Of a DNA stretch of 64,000 nt, positions 38,968-48,006 are shown piece by piece. Location: positions 1 through 64,000 of the forward strand of contig JAKQUO010000014.1 of assembly GCA_029569255.1 (NCBI GenBank), given 5' to 3'. Below the pieces are notes generated by a model. The model worked only from the letters and a program-made list of their open reading frames with translations, did not search any database and was not told the DNA's origin. Both the position numbers and the translations under genes were made by a program. Origin of the DNA: Acidobacteriota bacterium. Lineage in GTDB: Bacteria; Acidobacteriota; Aminicenantia; Aminicenantales; Saccharicenantaceae. The number at the start of each line of letters is the position of its first letter. Position 1 is the first letter of the stretch.

Positions 38968-40746
38968 CTATTTCTTCGGGGCTTCGGCGGGCAGGCCGGC
39001 CAGGAAGACCTGCGGGTGGCGGAGCAGGATCTCCTCGGTGACGTATTCCTCGATCTCCTGGGCGCCGCGGAGCTTCATCGCCTCCTCGACGATCCGCTCG
39101 GCGGTCCTGCACTCGACCGCGCGGAGGGCCTTCTTGATGCGGGGGATGAAGATCGGGTTCATGCTGAAGGCCCGCAGGCCGAAGCCGAGCAGCACGATGG
39201 CCCCGAGCGTGTCCGCGGCCATCTCGCCGCAGACGACGACGTCCTTCTCGGCCTTCCGGGCCGCCTGGATGACGCCGCGGATGAGCCGCAGCACGGCCGG
39301 GTGGAGCGGCTTGAAGAGGTGGCTGACGAACTCGTTGGACCGGTCGACGGCCAGGAAGTACTGGATGAGGTCGTTCGTCCCGATGCTGACGAAGTCGGCC
39401 TCCTTGAGCAGGACGTCGGTCAGGGCCGCGGCGGCCGGGACCTCGATCATGACGCCGAGGGGGATCCCCTCGTCGAAGGCCCGGCCCTCGCGGCGGAGCT
39501 CGCGCTTGACGTCCTCGAAGACGGCCTTGACCTCGACGACCTCGTCCACCTCGGTGACCATGGGCAGCAGGACCCGGACGTTCGCCCCTTCGCTGGCCCT
39601 GAGGATGGCCCGGAGCTGGACCCGGAACAGGTCCCTGTTGCGGAGCGAGAAGCGGACCGCCCTCAGCCCGAGGGCCGGGTTGGGCTCCTTCTCGATGTTG
39701 AGCTGGGGCAGGCTCTTCTCGCCGCCGATGTCGAGCGTCCGGATGGTGACCGGGCGGGGGTGGGCGCCGCGGGCCAGCTTGGAGTAGATCTCGTAGTGGT
39801 CCTCCTCGGTCGGGAGCGTCTCCCGCCTGAGGTAGATGAACTCCGAGCGGAACAGCCCCACGCCCTCGGCCCCCATGGCGATCGCCGGCCCGATCTCCTC
39901 CGGGAGCTCGATGTTGGCCTGGGGGAAGAAGCGGACCTTGTCCAGGGTCACGGCCTTGAGCGCGGCCGTCTTCTGGAGCTCCCGGCCGTAGACCTCGTAC
40001 CTCTCCCTCTTGTCCTGGAACTCGCGCCGGACGGCCGTCGTCGGATTGACGATGACCTCGCCGCCCGTGCCGTCGACGATGACGAACTCGCCCTCGCGGA
40101 CCTGCCGGGAGACGTCGCGCAGGCCGAGCACGGCCGGGATGCCGAGCGAGCGGGCCAGGATGGCCGTGTGGGAGGTCGGGCCGCCCACGTCCAGGGCCAC
40201 GCCCAGGGTCAGCTCCTTGCTCAGCCGCAGGGCGGCCTCGGACGGCAGGAGCTCGTGGGCGACGAGGATGTGCTCCTTGCGCGGCGTCCGCTCCTTCTCT
40301 CTCCGGGCCTCGAGGTTCCGGTAGACGCGGGTCAGGACGTCGGAGACGTCCGAGCGGCGCTGCCGGAAATAGTCGTCGGCCAGGGATTCGAAGAGCCGCT
40401 CGTAGCGGATGTTGGTCTTCGACAGGGCCCACTCGGCCCGGGCCCGCTCCTCGCGGATGATGGCCTCGAGGCCGCCGACGAGGGCCGGATCGTCGAGGAT
40501 GAGCAGGTGGGCCTCGAAGATGAAGGAGCTCTCGCGGCCGAGCTTGTCCGCGACCCCGTCCTTGACCCGGACGAGGTCCTCGCGGGTCCGGTCGAGGGCC
40601 TGGCGGAGGCGCTTGAGCTCGTCGGCGACCTGGGCCTCGTCGATGAGCTCCTTGCGCGAGGTGAAGACGACCCGCTTCGGGAGCAGGGCCTCGCCCATGG
40701 CGATCCCCGGCGAGACCCCGATGCCGCGAAGCCGCGTCACGTCCAT
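38968..40746 (-). CDS. ptsI: PTS Enzyme I (phosphoenolpyruvate-protein phosphotransferase)
   Basis: Enzyme I takes phosphate from PEP and passes it to HPr. The 592-residue product shows the phospho-His motif GGPTSHTAILARSLGIPAV, the PEP-site GAEGVGLFRSEFIYL, VTIRTLDIGGEK, MVTEVDEV and the C-terminal acid-base Cys in VVCGEMAADTLG. The length is normal. It follows ptsH by seven bases. No sugar-specific EIIB/EIIC lies in the window, so this PTS is probably mainly regulatory. Confidence 0.96.
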   Translation of the reverse strand: MDVTRLRGIGVSPGIAMGEALLPKRVVFTSRKELIDEAQVADELKRLRQALDRTREDLVRVKDGVADKLGRESSFIFEAHLLILDDPALVGGLEAIIREERARAEWALSKTNIRYERLFESLADDYFRQRRSDVSDVLTRVYRNLEARREKERTPRKEHILVAHELLPSEAALRLSKELTLGVALDVGGPTSHTAILARSLGIPAVLGLRDVSRQVREGEFVIVDGTGGEVIVNPTTAVRREFQDKRERYEVYGRELQKTAALKAVTLDKVRFFPQANIELPEEIGPAIAMGAEGVGLFRSEFIYLRRETLPTEEDHYEIYSKLARGAHPRPVTIRTLDIGGEKSLPQLNIEKEPNPALGLRAVRFSLRNRDLFRVQLRAILRASEGANVRVLLPMVTEVDEVVEVKAVFEDVKRELRREGRAFDEGIPLGVMIEVPAAAALTDVLLKEADFVSIGTNDLIQYFLAVDRSNEFVSHLFKPLHPAVLRLIRGVIQAARKAEKDVVVCGEMAADTLGAIVLLGFGLRAFSMNPIFIPRIKKALRAVECRTAERIVEEAMKLRGAQEIEEYVTEEILLRHPQVFLAGLPAEAPKK

Positions 40747-40753
40747 CGCCGGC

Positions 40754-41023
40754 TCACTCCCTCTCGTCGAAGCGGTTGGCGACGAGCTCGCACAGGGCGG
40801 CCATGGCCGCCTCTTCGTCCTTGCCCGCGACGACCAGCCGGATCGCCGTCCCCTGGGTCGCGGCCAGGGTCAGGATGCCGAGGATGCTCTTGCCGTCGAT
40901 CTCGTCGCCGTTCTTGACGATCCTGACCGAAGAGCCGAAGCGATTGGCCAGGTTGACGAACTTGACCGCGGCCCGGGCGTGCAGGCCGAGCTTGTTGCGG
41001 ATGGTCACGGTCTTGTCGAGCAT
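40754..41023 (-). CDS. ptsH: PTS phosphocarrier HPr
   Basis: The 89-residue HPr starts MLDKTVTIRNKLGLHARAA, with the phospho-acceptor His in GLHARAA (residue 16). The regulatory serine region is DGKSILGILTLAATQGTAI, with Ser in GKSILG. Presence of HprK in the same operon makes Ser phosphorylation likely. It sits between EIIA-Man and ptsI genes. Confidence 0.95.
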   Translation of the reverse strand: MLDKTVTIRNKLGLHARAAVKFVNLANRFGSSVRIVKNGDEIDGKSILGILTLAATQGTAIRLVVAGKDEEAAMAALCELVANRFDERE

Positions 41024-41030
41024 GGGGGGG

Positions 41031-41438
41031 TCACTTGGCCCGGGAGGCCAGCAGGGCGCTGACGAGGTGGATGTTCTTCTTGCCCTGGTCGACGACTTTC
41101 TTGGCCACGTCCTTGAGGTTGTTGCTCCGCTGCAGGGAGACGAACTTGATGAGCATGGGCAGGTTGACGCCGGTGACGACCTCGACGTGGTTCTCCTTGT
41201 AGAAGCTGAAGCTGAGGTTGGAGGGCGTGCCGCCGAACATGTCGGTGAAGATGGCCACGCCGCTCTTCTGATCGACCCGCTTGAGGCTCTGGTTGATCTT
41301 CTTCCTCGAGTCCTCGACGTCGTCGTACCAGCCGATCGAGATGGCCTCGATGTTGGGCGCCTCGCCCAGGATGATGGTCAGGGCGTTCAGCAGCTCCTCG
41401 GCCATGCGGCCGTGGCAGACGATGATGCCTCCGATCAT
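41031..41438 (-). CDS. PTS mannose-family EIIA domain protein
   Basis: The 135-residue protein begins MIGGIIVCHGRMAEELLNAL, with the phospho-His in VCHGRMA, a hallmark of the mannose/sorbose EIIA family. IFTDMFGGTPSNLSF is the second conserved motif. No EIIB, EIIC or EIID gene accompanies it, so it is probably a phosphorylation-state sensor that acts on another protein, as in Alpha- and Betaproteobacteria with PtsN/HprK. Confidence 0.9.
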   Translation of the reverse strand: MIGGIIVCHGRMAEELLNALTIILGEAPNIEAISIGWYDDVEDSRKKINQSLKRVDQKSGVAIFTDMFGGTPSNLSFSFYKENHVEVVTGVNLPMLIKFVSLQRSNNLKDVAKKVVDQGKKNIHLVSALLASRAK

Positions 41439-41485
41439 GACGCGCTCGCTCTCCCTGCCCAGGCGCTATTGTAGGACATCCCGGC

Positions 41486-42355
41486 TCATTTATAAAGGTC
41501 CCGGTGGTAGGCCCGGGCGTCGTGGCCCCGTTCCCGGAGGTGCCGCGCCAGCTCCTCGGCGACGACGACCGAGCGGTGCTTGCCCCCGGTGCAGCCCACG
41601 GCCGCCGCGACCGACGTCTTGCCCTCCCGGGCCAGGCGGGGCAGGACGAAGTCCAGGAAGCCGAAGAGCCGGTCCAGGAACTCCCGCGCCCCCGGCGACC
41701 CCAGGACGTGCTTCCGGACGCTCGGCGTCCTGCCGGTCCGCGTCCGCAGGCGGTCGACGTAGAAGGGGTTGGCCAGGAGGCGGGTGTCGAAGACGAAGTC
41801 GGCCTCCAGGGGGAGGCCGTGCTTGTAGCCGAAGCTGGTCACGACGACCTGGATCCGCCGCCGTCTCCGGCGGAGGACCCGTTCGGCGACCGTGTCCTTG
41901 AGCTGGTAGATGTTGAGCCCCGAGGTGTCGATGACGTCGTCGGCCATCCGGCGGATGCCGAGGAGGCGCCGGCGCTCGAGCCGGACGCCCGCGAGGATGG
42001 GCTTCCGCGGGGCCAGCGGGTGGGGCCGGCGGGTCTCGTTGAAGCGCTTGGCCAGGGCCTCGTCGCTGGCGTCGAGGAAGATGAGCCGGACGGGGGCCTT
42101 TTTCCGGATCTCGGCCAGGACGGCCGGGAAGTCGGCCAGGAAGCGGGGCTCGCGGATGTCGATGACCAGCGCGGCCCGGTCGATCTCGACCTTCTTCGTC
42201 AGCCACATGTCGACGAAGTCGGGGATGAGCTTGGCCGGCAGGTTGTCGATGCAGTAGTAGCCGAAGTCCTCGAGGGCGCGGCTGACCACGGTCTTGCCCG
42301 AGCCCGACAGGCCGGTGACGACGAGGAAGCGGTTGTCGCGGGGCGTCTTGGCCAT
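41486..42355 (-). CDS. rapZ: RNase adapter protein RapZ (YvcJ-type nucleotide-binding)
   Basis: The 289-residue protein has an N-terminal P-loop (LVVTGLSGSGKTVVSRALED), then YYCIDNLPAKLIPDFVDM and RRPHPLA. The C-terminal RNA-binding half has FGYKHGLPLEADFVFDTR and CTGGKHRSVVVAEELA. In E. coli RapZ controls GlmZ and hence GlmS; in Bacillus its homologue YvcJ binds nucleotides. In this block it is coupled to hprK and ptsN, the common arrangement. Confidence 0.95.
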   Translation of the reverse strand: MAKTPRDNRFLVVTGLSGSGKTVVSRALEDFGYYCIDNLPAKLIPDFVDMWLTKKVEIDRAALVIDIREPRFLADFPAVLAEIRKKAPVRLIFLDASDEALAKRFNETRRPHPLAPRKPILAGVRLERRRLLGIRRMADDVIDTSGLNIYQLKDTVAERVLRRRRRRIQVVVTSFGYKHGLPLEADFVFDTRLLANPFYVDRLRTRTGRTPSVRKHVLGSPGAREFLDRLFGFLDFVLPRLAREGKTSVAAAVGCTGGKHRSVVVAEELARHLRERGHDARAYHRDLYK

Positions 42356-42362
42356 GCCGTCC

Positions 42363-42932
42363 TCAGGCCAGCGCCCGGTCGAGCCGGCGGATGATCTCGT
42401 CCGGGGCGCTGTAGCCCTTCTTCCGGAGGATGTGGACCCGGCAGGCGACCTCGATCAGGGTGGCGATGTTGCGGCCCGGGGCGACCGGGATGGCCAGCTG
42501 CGGGATCCTCCGTCCGAGAAGGGCCATGTCGTCGCCGGACTTGAGGCCGAGGCGGTCGACCTCGTAGCCGCGGCGCCATTTCTTCAGCCGGATGACGAGG
42601 TCGATCCGGGCCTCGCGGGCGATGGCCCGGGGGCCGAAGATGGCCCGGATGTCGATGATGCCCAGGCCCCGGATCTCCATGAAGTTGCGGCTGAGGGCCG
42701 GGGCCGTCCCGACCAGCTCGCCGCGCGGCGTCGCCCGGACCTGGACGACGTCGTCGGCGATGAACCGGTGGCCCCGGGCGATGAGCTCGAGGGAGCTCTC
42801 GCTCTTGCCGATGCCGCTGTCGCCGAGGATGAGCGTCCCCAGGCCGAAGATCCTGAGGAGCCCGGCCGAGAGGGTCGTCTGGCCGTCCGGCGGGGCCGGG
42901 ACGGGCGGGCCCCCGGCCGGACGCTCAGCCAC
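42363..42932 (-). CDS. hprK: HPr kinase/phosphorylase, kinase domain only
   Basis: HprK phosphorylates HPr on serine in response to metabolites. The 189-residue protein begins MAERPAGGPPVPAP and runs into the catalytic domain: Walker A LILGDSGIGKSESSLELI (about 35), the SGIGKSESS stretch, the HprK signature FMEIRGLGIIDIRAIFG, and PVAPGRNIATLIEVACRV. Typical enzymes are about 310 residues with a separate N-terminal domain; this lacks it. Such short forms are known in Alphaproteobacteria. It overlaps ptsN by eight bases. Confidence 0.9.
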   Translation of the reverse strand: MAERPAGGPPVPAPPDGQTTLSAGLLRIFGLGTLILGDSGIGKSESSLELIARGHRFIADDVVQVRATPRGELVGTAPALSRNFMEIRGLGIIDIRAIFGPRAIAREARIDLVIRLKKWRRGYEVDRLGLKSGDDMALLGRRIPQLAIPVAPGRNIATLIEVACRVHILRKKGYSAPDEIIRRLDRALA

Positions 42933-43395
42933 GGGCCCTCTCCTCCTCGGCCCGGAGGACCTTGAGGACGTCGGCCGCCGTCGGCGCCCTGAGCAGCTTC
43001 GAGGTCAGCGCCCGGGAGGCCTTGGCCAGGGCCGCGATCGCGGCCAGCAGCCGGAGCCCGGCCGCGGGATTGTCCTCGGGCGAAACGAGCAGGAAGAAGA
43101 CGTGGGAGAGCTTGCCGTCCACGGCCGCGAAGGAGACCCCTTCGCGGGACAGGCCGAGCAGAAGGACGGGGGCCTTGAGCCCGGCGGCCCGGCAGTGAGG
43201 CACGGCGATGCCGTGGCCGATGGCCGTCGTCCCCATGTCCTCCCGCTTGAGGAGCCTTTCGAGGAGGTCGCCGCCGAGGCCGCGCCCCCGGCGGGCGGTC
43301 AGGGCGCCGGCCATCTCGCGCAGGGCCCCCTCCCGGTCGCGGGCCTCGAGCCGCGGCAGGACCAGCGTCTCGTCGAGCAGGGCGTGGAGCTTCAT
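42925..43395 (-). CDS. ptsN: PTS EIIA-Ntr (PtsN)
   Basis: From ATG 43395, overlapping the hpf stop, the product is 156 residues. The fructose-type EIIA motif GTTAIGHGIAVPHCRAAG carries the phospho-His. FAAVDGKLSHVFFLLVSPED and HYALLAAIAALAKASRA-like helices (seen as LRLLAAIAALAKASRALTSK) follow. It is the nitrogen-PTS output component, phosphorylated by HPr, and usually regulates potassium transport or other targets by binding. Confidence 0.93.
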   Translation of the reverse strand: MKLHALLDETLVLPRLEARDREGALREMAGALTARRGRGLGGDLLERLLKREDMGTTAIGHGIAVPHCRAAGLKAPVLLLGLSREGVSFAAVDGKLSHVFFLLVSPEDNPAAGLRLLAAIAALAKASRALTSKLLRAPTAADVLKVLRAEEERARG

Positions 43396-43919
43396 TCGGG
43401 TTCGACCAGCCCGTAGTGGCCGTCCTTGCGGCGGTAGACGGCGGCCCAGTCTTCCGAGCCCTCGCGCCGGAACAGGAAGACCTCCTTGGCCCTGATGTCG
43501 AGCTGGACGATGGCCTCCTCGAGGGACATCGGCTTGAGCGAGAAGAAGGGGCTGCGGACGACGCGCTTCTCCGGCTCGGGCGCGGCCTCGGCGGCCGGGG
43601 CCAGGGCCTTCCGTTCCCGGCCGCCGCGGCGCCTCTTCTCCCGCCACTTGGCCCGCTCCTTGCGGATCCTCTTCTCCAGGGTGTCGAAGGCGCGGTCGAG
43701 CGACTCCATCATGTCCCGGGTCTCCTCGGCGACGGCCACGCCGCCCCCCCGGGCCTGGACGTGGATCTCGGCCTTGTTCCGGTCCTTCTGGGCGATGAGG
43801 ACGACGTTGACGGCGAGGACGTCGGCGGCGAGCGTCTTCAGCCGCGACAGCCGCTTCTCGCAGTAGGCCCGGACCTCCGGCGTGAGCGCGGCCCGCCGCG
43901 CCGTGTAGTGGACGTTCAT
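43392..43919 (-). CDS. hpf: Long-form ribosome hibernation promoting factor
   Basis: From ATG 43919 the product is 175 residues. The N-terminal ribosome-binding domain (about 1-95) includes MNVHYTARRAALTPEVRAYC and HVQARGGGVAVAEETRDMME. After a charged linker, the C-terminal dimerisation domain (about 120-175) has KPMSLEEAIVQLDIRAKEVF and EDWAAVYRRKDGHYGL. Long HPF by itself makes 100S ribosome dimers. It is downstream of rpoN with an ATGA overlap. Confidence 0.93.
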   Translation of the reverse strand: MNVHYTARRAALTPEVRAYCEKRLSRLKTLAADVLAVNVVLIAQKDRNKAEIHVQARGGGVAVAEETRDMMESLDRAFDTLEKRIRKERAKWREKRRRGGRERKALAPAAEAAPEPEKRVVRSPFFSLKPMSLEEAIVQLDIRAKEVFLFRREGSEDWAAVYRRKDGHYGLVEPE

Positions 43920-45403
43920 GTCTTCTCCTCCAACACCGACTTCCGCTTGCGGATATGCGAGGGCTCGATCCGGAGCTGGTTGCGGTACTTGGCGACCGTC
44001 CGCCGGGCGATCGTCAGGCCTTCCCGGGCCAGGAGGTCGCCGATCTCGATGTCGCTCAGGGGCCGGTCCTTGTCCTCGGCCTCGACGAGCCTGCGGATGC
44101 GGTCCTTGACCTTGAGCGAGGAGACGTCCTCGCCGCAGCTCCCCTGGAGCGACTTGTGGAAGAAATACTTGAGCGGGAAGACGCCCCGCGGCGTCATCAT
44201 GTGCTTGTTGGCCACGACGCGGCCGACGGTCGACTCGTGGACGCCGATGTCCTGGGCGATCTCCATCAGGGTCAGCGGCCGGATGTAGTCGATGCCCTTC
44301 TCGAAGAACTCCTGCTGCCGCCCGACGATGAAGCGGGCGACCTTGTGGATGGTCTGGTTGCGCTGGTCGAGGCTGCGCATGAACCAGAGGGCCTTCTTCA
44401 GGCGGTCCTTCAGGAAGTGGTAGGCCTCGGGCTGGCCCTCGGCCGCCTCGGCCAGGAGCCGGCGGTAGTAGCCGCTGACGCGGAGGCGCGGCAGGCCCTC
44501 CTCGTTGAGCTCGACCTTCCACTCGTCCCCTTCCTTGACGACGAAGATGTCGGGGACGACGTAGGTCGTCCGCTCCTCGGAGTACTTCCGGCCCGGCGTC
44601 GGGTCGAGGGTCTTCAGGAGGTCGATGCGCTCCCGGACCTCGGGGAGCGAGATCCCGAGGAGGCGGGCCAGCTGGGCGTAATCCGACCGCTCCAGGAGCG
44701 GCAGGTGCCGGGCCACGATCGTCCGGACGACCTCGTCCTGGACCTGGAGCTGGTCCATCTGGGCCAGGAGGGCCTCGCCGAGGTCGCGGCTGCCGCACCC
44801 GACCGGGTCGAAGGCCTTGATCTTGTCCCTGAGCTCGTCGATCTTCTCGGGCGTCGTCCGGTTCAGGCGGGCCAGCTCCTCGACCGTCGAGCTGAGGTAG
44901 CCGTTCTCGTCGATGTCGCCGATGATCCTCTCCGCGAGCTCCCGGTCCTCGGGGTCGAAGAAGGCCAGCGAGGCCTGCCAGTTCAGGTGGTCCCAGAGCG
45001 TGGCCGTCCGGGAGATCGTGTTCTCGAGCGACGCAGCCTCCCGGGTCTCGGAGAAGTGGGGCCGGAAGCCCTCGTCGAGGTACTCGTGGAACTCGGCCAG
45101 GACGTTGTCGGCTCCGGCCTCCCCGGCCAGCTTGGGCTCGGTCGATACGAGGCTCAGGCCCTCGAGGAGGCCGTCCTTGTTCCGGACCCCGGCCTCCTCG
45201 GCGGCCCGGGTCTCGCTGTCCCTGGCCCGGCGCTCCGGCTGCTCGTCCTCGATCTCGATCATCGGGTTCTGGACCGCCTCCTGGTCGATGACCTCGATGA
45301 GCTCGAGGTTGGTCAGGGGCAGGAGCTTGATGGCCTGCTGGAGGGCCGGGGCCAGGATGAGCTTCTGGGCCTGCCTCTGGTCGAGCCGTTGCTTCAGCGT
45401 CAT
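43916..45403 (-). CDS. rpoN: RNA polymerase sigma-54 factor RpoN
   Basis: The 495-residue protein has the activator-interaction region I (LKQRLDQRQAQKLILAPALQ), an acidic/variable region II (about 45-110), a core-binding domain, a helix-turn-helix (LMEIAQDIGVHESTVGRVVA) and the RpoN box (ARRTVAKYR at about 478). Sigma-54 directs transcription dependent on enhancer-binding ATPases; none is encoded here. The rpoN-hpf-ptsN order is the standard one. Confidence 0.96.
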   Translation of the reverse strand: MTLKQRLDQRQAQKLILAPALQQAIKLLPLTNLELIEVIDQEAVQNPMIEIEDEQPERRARDSETRAAEEAGVRNKDGLLEGLSLVSTEPKLAGEAGADNVLAEFHEYLDEGFRPHFSETREAASLENTISRTATLWDHLNWQASLAFFDPEDRELAERIIGDIDENGYLSSTVEELARLNRTTPEKIDELRDKIKAFDPVGCGSRDLGEALLAQMDQLQVQDEVVRTIVARHLPLLERSDYAQLARLLGISLPEVRERIDLLKTLDPTPGRKYSEERTTYVVPDIFVVKEGDEWKVELNEEGLPRLRVSGYYRRLLAEAAEGQPEAYHFLKDRLKKALWFMRSLDQRNQTIHKVARFIVGRQQEFFEKGIDYIRPLTLMEIAQDIGVHESTVGRVVANKHMMTPRGVFPLKYFFHKSLQGSCGEDVSSLKVKDRIRRLVEAEDKDRPLSDIEIGDLLAREGLTIARRTVAKYRNQLRIEPSHIRKRKSVLEEKT

Positions 45404-45422
45404 CGCTCCCGTTCCCTCGCCG

Positions 45423-46148
45423 TTAAAGACGGAACCCGTCGCCCAAATATCTCTTCCGGACCTCTCCGGAGGAGACGATCTCCCCGGGCCTCCCCTCCGC
45501 GAGGACGCGGCCGGCCTCGAGGATGTAGGCCCGGTCGGTGACGGACAGCGCTTCTCGGACCGCGTGGTCGGTCAAAAGGACGCCCACGCCCTTCTCCCTG
45601 AGCCTCCGGATGATCGCCTGGAGGTCGCGGACCGACAGGGGATCGATCCCCGTGAACGGCTCGTCGAGCAGGACGAAACGGGGGTCCATGGCCATGGCCC
45701 GGGCGATCTCCAGGCGGCGCCGCTCGCCGCCCGAAAGGGTCAGGGCCTTGGCCCCGGCCAGCTTCTCCAGCCCGAACTCCTCGAGGGCCGCGGCGGCGCG
45801 GGCCGCCCGGGCCGCCGCCCCGGGCATCCGGGTCTCCAGGACGGCCAGCAGGTTCTCGGCCACGGTCAGCTTCCGGAAGGCCGACGGTTCCTGGGGGAGC
45901 AGGACCAGGCCCTTGCGCGCTCTCAGGTACATCGGACAGGAGGTGATGTCCTCGTCGCCCAGGAAGACGCGGCCCCCGTCGAGGGGAATGAGCCCCAGGA
46001 TCATGGAGAAGGTGGTCGTCTTGCCGGCGCCGTTCGGCCCCAGCAGACCGACGATCTCCCCCTCTTCGACCCTGATCGAGACCCTGTCGACGGCCTTCTT
46101 GCGGCCGAAGCTCCTCTCCAGGTCGACCGCTCTCAGGGAACCTTTCAT
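45423..46148 (-). CDS. lptB: LPS export ABC transporter ATPase LptB
   Basis: The 241-residue ATPase powers LPS movement from the inner membrane. Walker A GPNGAGKTTTFSMILG, Q-loop region LVLLPQEPSAFRKLTV, signature LSGGERRRLEIARAM, Walker B FVLLDEPFTGIDPLSV and His switch LLTDHAVREAL are all present. It lies between lptCA and rpoN, the typical order. Permease partners LptF/LptG are not in the window. Confidence 0.95.
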   Translation of the reverse strand: MKGSLRAVDLERSFGRKKAVDRVSIRVEEGEIVGLLGPNGAGKTTTFSMILGLIPLDGGRVFLGDEDITSCPMYLRARKGLVLLPQEPSAFRKLTVAENLLAVLETRMPGAAARAARAAAALEEFGLEKLAGAKALTLSGGERRRLEIARAMAMDPRFVLLDEPFTGIDPLSVRDLQAIIRRLREKGVGVLLTDHAVREALSVTDRAYILEAGRVLAEGRPGEIVSSGEVRKRYLGDGFRL

Positions 46149-46151
46149 GGC

Positions 46152-48002
46152 TCACGACTTGATGACGGTCGTCGTTCGACCCGGTCCCTCATTCTCGAGC
46201 AGGATTCTATCATCGGCCAGGTCGAAAGTCAATCGCGCCCCCCTGGCGGAGCCGCCCTTGCCGTCGGTCAGGACGGGGCCCCCGGTGAGGACGAGGCGGC
46301 CCGTCCGGGGGTCGTAGGACGCGGCCTCCGCCCGGCCCGAGTAGGCGCCCTTGGTGACGGTGACCCCGCCGGCCGCGGCGACCGAGGCGACGGCCCGGCC
46401 CTCCGGGGCGAGGACGGCCGAAACGGACCCGGCCGCGAGGCCCGCCTCCTCCAGGCGAAGGAACGCCTCCGGCGACACGAGCAGGGCCCTCGTCTCGGAA
46501 CTGAAGACCAGCTCCCGCCCGCCGAGCTCGATCCGGCGCTCCCGGCCGCCGGGGCCCTCGATCAGGCTCAGCCCGGCGACGACGCCGCGCCGGGCCCGCA
46601 TCCCGCCTCCGGCCGCCTCGAACTCGATCTCCGCCGCCCTGATGAAGTCCGTCCGGCTGCGCGCTTCGACGTTCCCCTCGAACAGGACGGGGGCCCCGGC
46701 CGGCCCGAAGGCGGCGCGGTCCGCCCGGACGGAAATGCTCGCCGCGTCGGCGAATATCCCCGGCCCCGGGCCGCCTTGGCCCGGCCTCAGCTCGCAGCGG
46801 ACGTCGCCTGAGGCGGCGAGGTCGTCCGCTCCGGGCCCTCCGACGATCTCGCCGGCTTCGACGCGGGCTTCGGCGGACGAGGCGACGGCGCGGCCGCCCC
46901 GGACCCGGACGACCCCGGCCGCGGGGTCGAATTCGGCCCGGTCCCCTTCGACCGACCGGCCGGGCCCGTCGCCGCCGCCCAAGCCCGCCGAGATCCCGCC
47001 GGAAGCCGACCAGCCCGGCGGCCCGCCTTCTCCGTCGACCGTCAGGCTCAGAACGGACGCCGTCAGCCCCATGGCGAGCCCGGGCAAGGACCTCGAGGAC
47101 AGCCTGACGTCCCCCGCGGCCTCGATGGACCCGACCGAGAACGGCCGGCCGGAAAAAGCGAGCGCGATCCTGTCCGCGCCGATCTCGCCCGTCCTTCTGT
47201 CGCCCGGCCCGGCCGCCGCGAGAACGACCAGGGCCCCGCCCTCCAGGACCGCCGAGGCGAGGGCGGCTTCGTCCGGGGTCCCGGCGAAGACGGCGCTCCC
47301 GGCGGCGCCGCGGAAGCCGCGGCCGCGCATCTCGACCGGGCCTTCCGCCCGGCCGCGCTGTTCGCGGCGGGAATAGCTCAAGGTTCCGCCGGAGACGGAC
47401 AGGGCCTTGGCGCCCCCGTCGCCCGCCGTCCATTCGAAATGGAAGCCGCCGCCGAGCCGGACCTCGTCGGCGGACCCGTCGTACGAGACCTCCGGCGCGG
47501 ACCCGCTCCAGGCGCGCGACGCGAAGCGGCCGCCCGCCGCCGTCTCGAACAGGCCGGCCGCCCTGTCGTATTCGAACGCCTCTCCCTCGAGGGCGACGTC
47601 GCCCGCTTCGACGCGGACGCCGCCCCGGACCGAGAAGCGGTCGGACCCGGGGGCGTAGGCGACCTCGCCGGCCGTCAGCCGCGAGACGGTCTCGCCGTTC
47701 CCGCCGAAATAGACGGCCTCGACCGAGCCCGTCAGGCGGTTCAGCCCGTCCGGCCCCCGGAAGAAGACGTCGCCCCGGATGTCCGCGACCAATCGCCCGG
47801 CCTCGTACTCCTCGTGCCGGACGCGCTCCTTGCGGTCGACGGCGCGGTCCCGGGGCGGAGGGGCCTCGACCGGGGCCCGCGGCGGCTGAGCCCCGCGCCG
47901 CCCGGCCAGGCGGACGGCCACGGCCGCGGCCACGGCGACGAGGACGGCCGCCGCGGCGACGGCGGCGAACCTCGCCGGCCCGGACGCTCTCTGCGCGCTC
48001 AT
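46152..48002 (-). CDS. LptC/LptA-like (OstA superfamily) LPS transport protein
   Basis: The 616-residue protein starts with a membrane anchor (FAAVAAAAVLVAVAAAVAVRL). It then has repeated beta-rich segments of the OstA/LptA jelly-roll type (VADIRGDVFFRGPDGLNRLT, GEVAYAPGSDRFSVRGGVRV, SVRADRAAFGPAGAPVLFEG, AEAASYDPRTGRLVLTGGPV). It is far longer than LptC (about 190) plus LptA (about 180), so it may replace both and form a long periplasmic bridge. There is no separate lptA or lptC gene next to lptB. Assignment rests on position and repeats. Confidence 0.72.
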   Translation of the reverse strand: MSAQRASGPARFAAVAAAAVLVAVAAAVAVRLAGRRGAQPPRAPVEAPPPRDRAVDRKERVRHEEYEAGRLVADIRGDVFFRGPDGLNRLTGSVEAVYFGGNGETVSRLTAGEVAYAPGSDRFSVRGGVRVEAGDVALEGEAFEYDRAAGLFETAAGGRFASRAWSGSAPEVSYDGSADEVRLGGGFHFEWTAGDGGAKALSVSGGTLSYSRREQRGRAEGPVEMRGRGFRGAAGSAVFAGTPDEAALASAVLEGGALVVLAAAGPGDRRTGEIGADRIALAFSGRPFSVGSIEAAGDVRLSSRSLPGLAMGLTASVLSLTVDGEGGPPGWSASGGISAGLGGGDGPGRSVEGDRAEFDPAAGVVRVRGGRAVASSAEARVEAGEIVGGPGADDLAASGDVRCELRPGQGGPGPGIFADAASISVRADRAAFGPAGAPVLFEGNVEARSRTDFIRAAEIEFEAAGGGMRARRGVVAGLSLIEGPGGRERRIELGGRELVFSSETRALLVSPEAFLRLEEAGLAAGSVSAVLAPEGRAVASVAAAGGVTVTKGAYSGRAEAASYDPRTGRLVLTGGPVLTDGKGGSARGARLTFDLADDRILLENEGPGRTTTVIKS

Positions 48003-48006
48003 CGCC

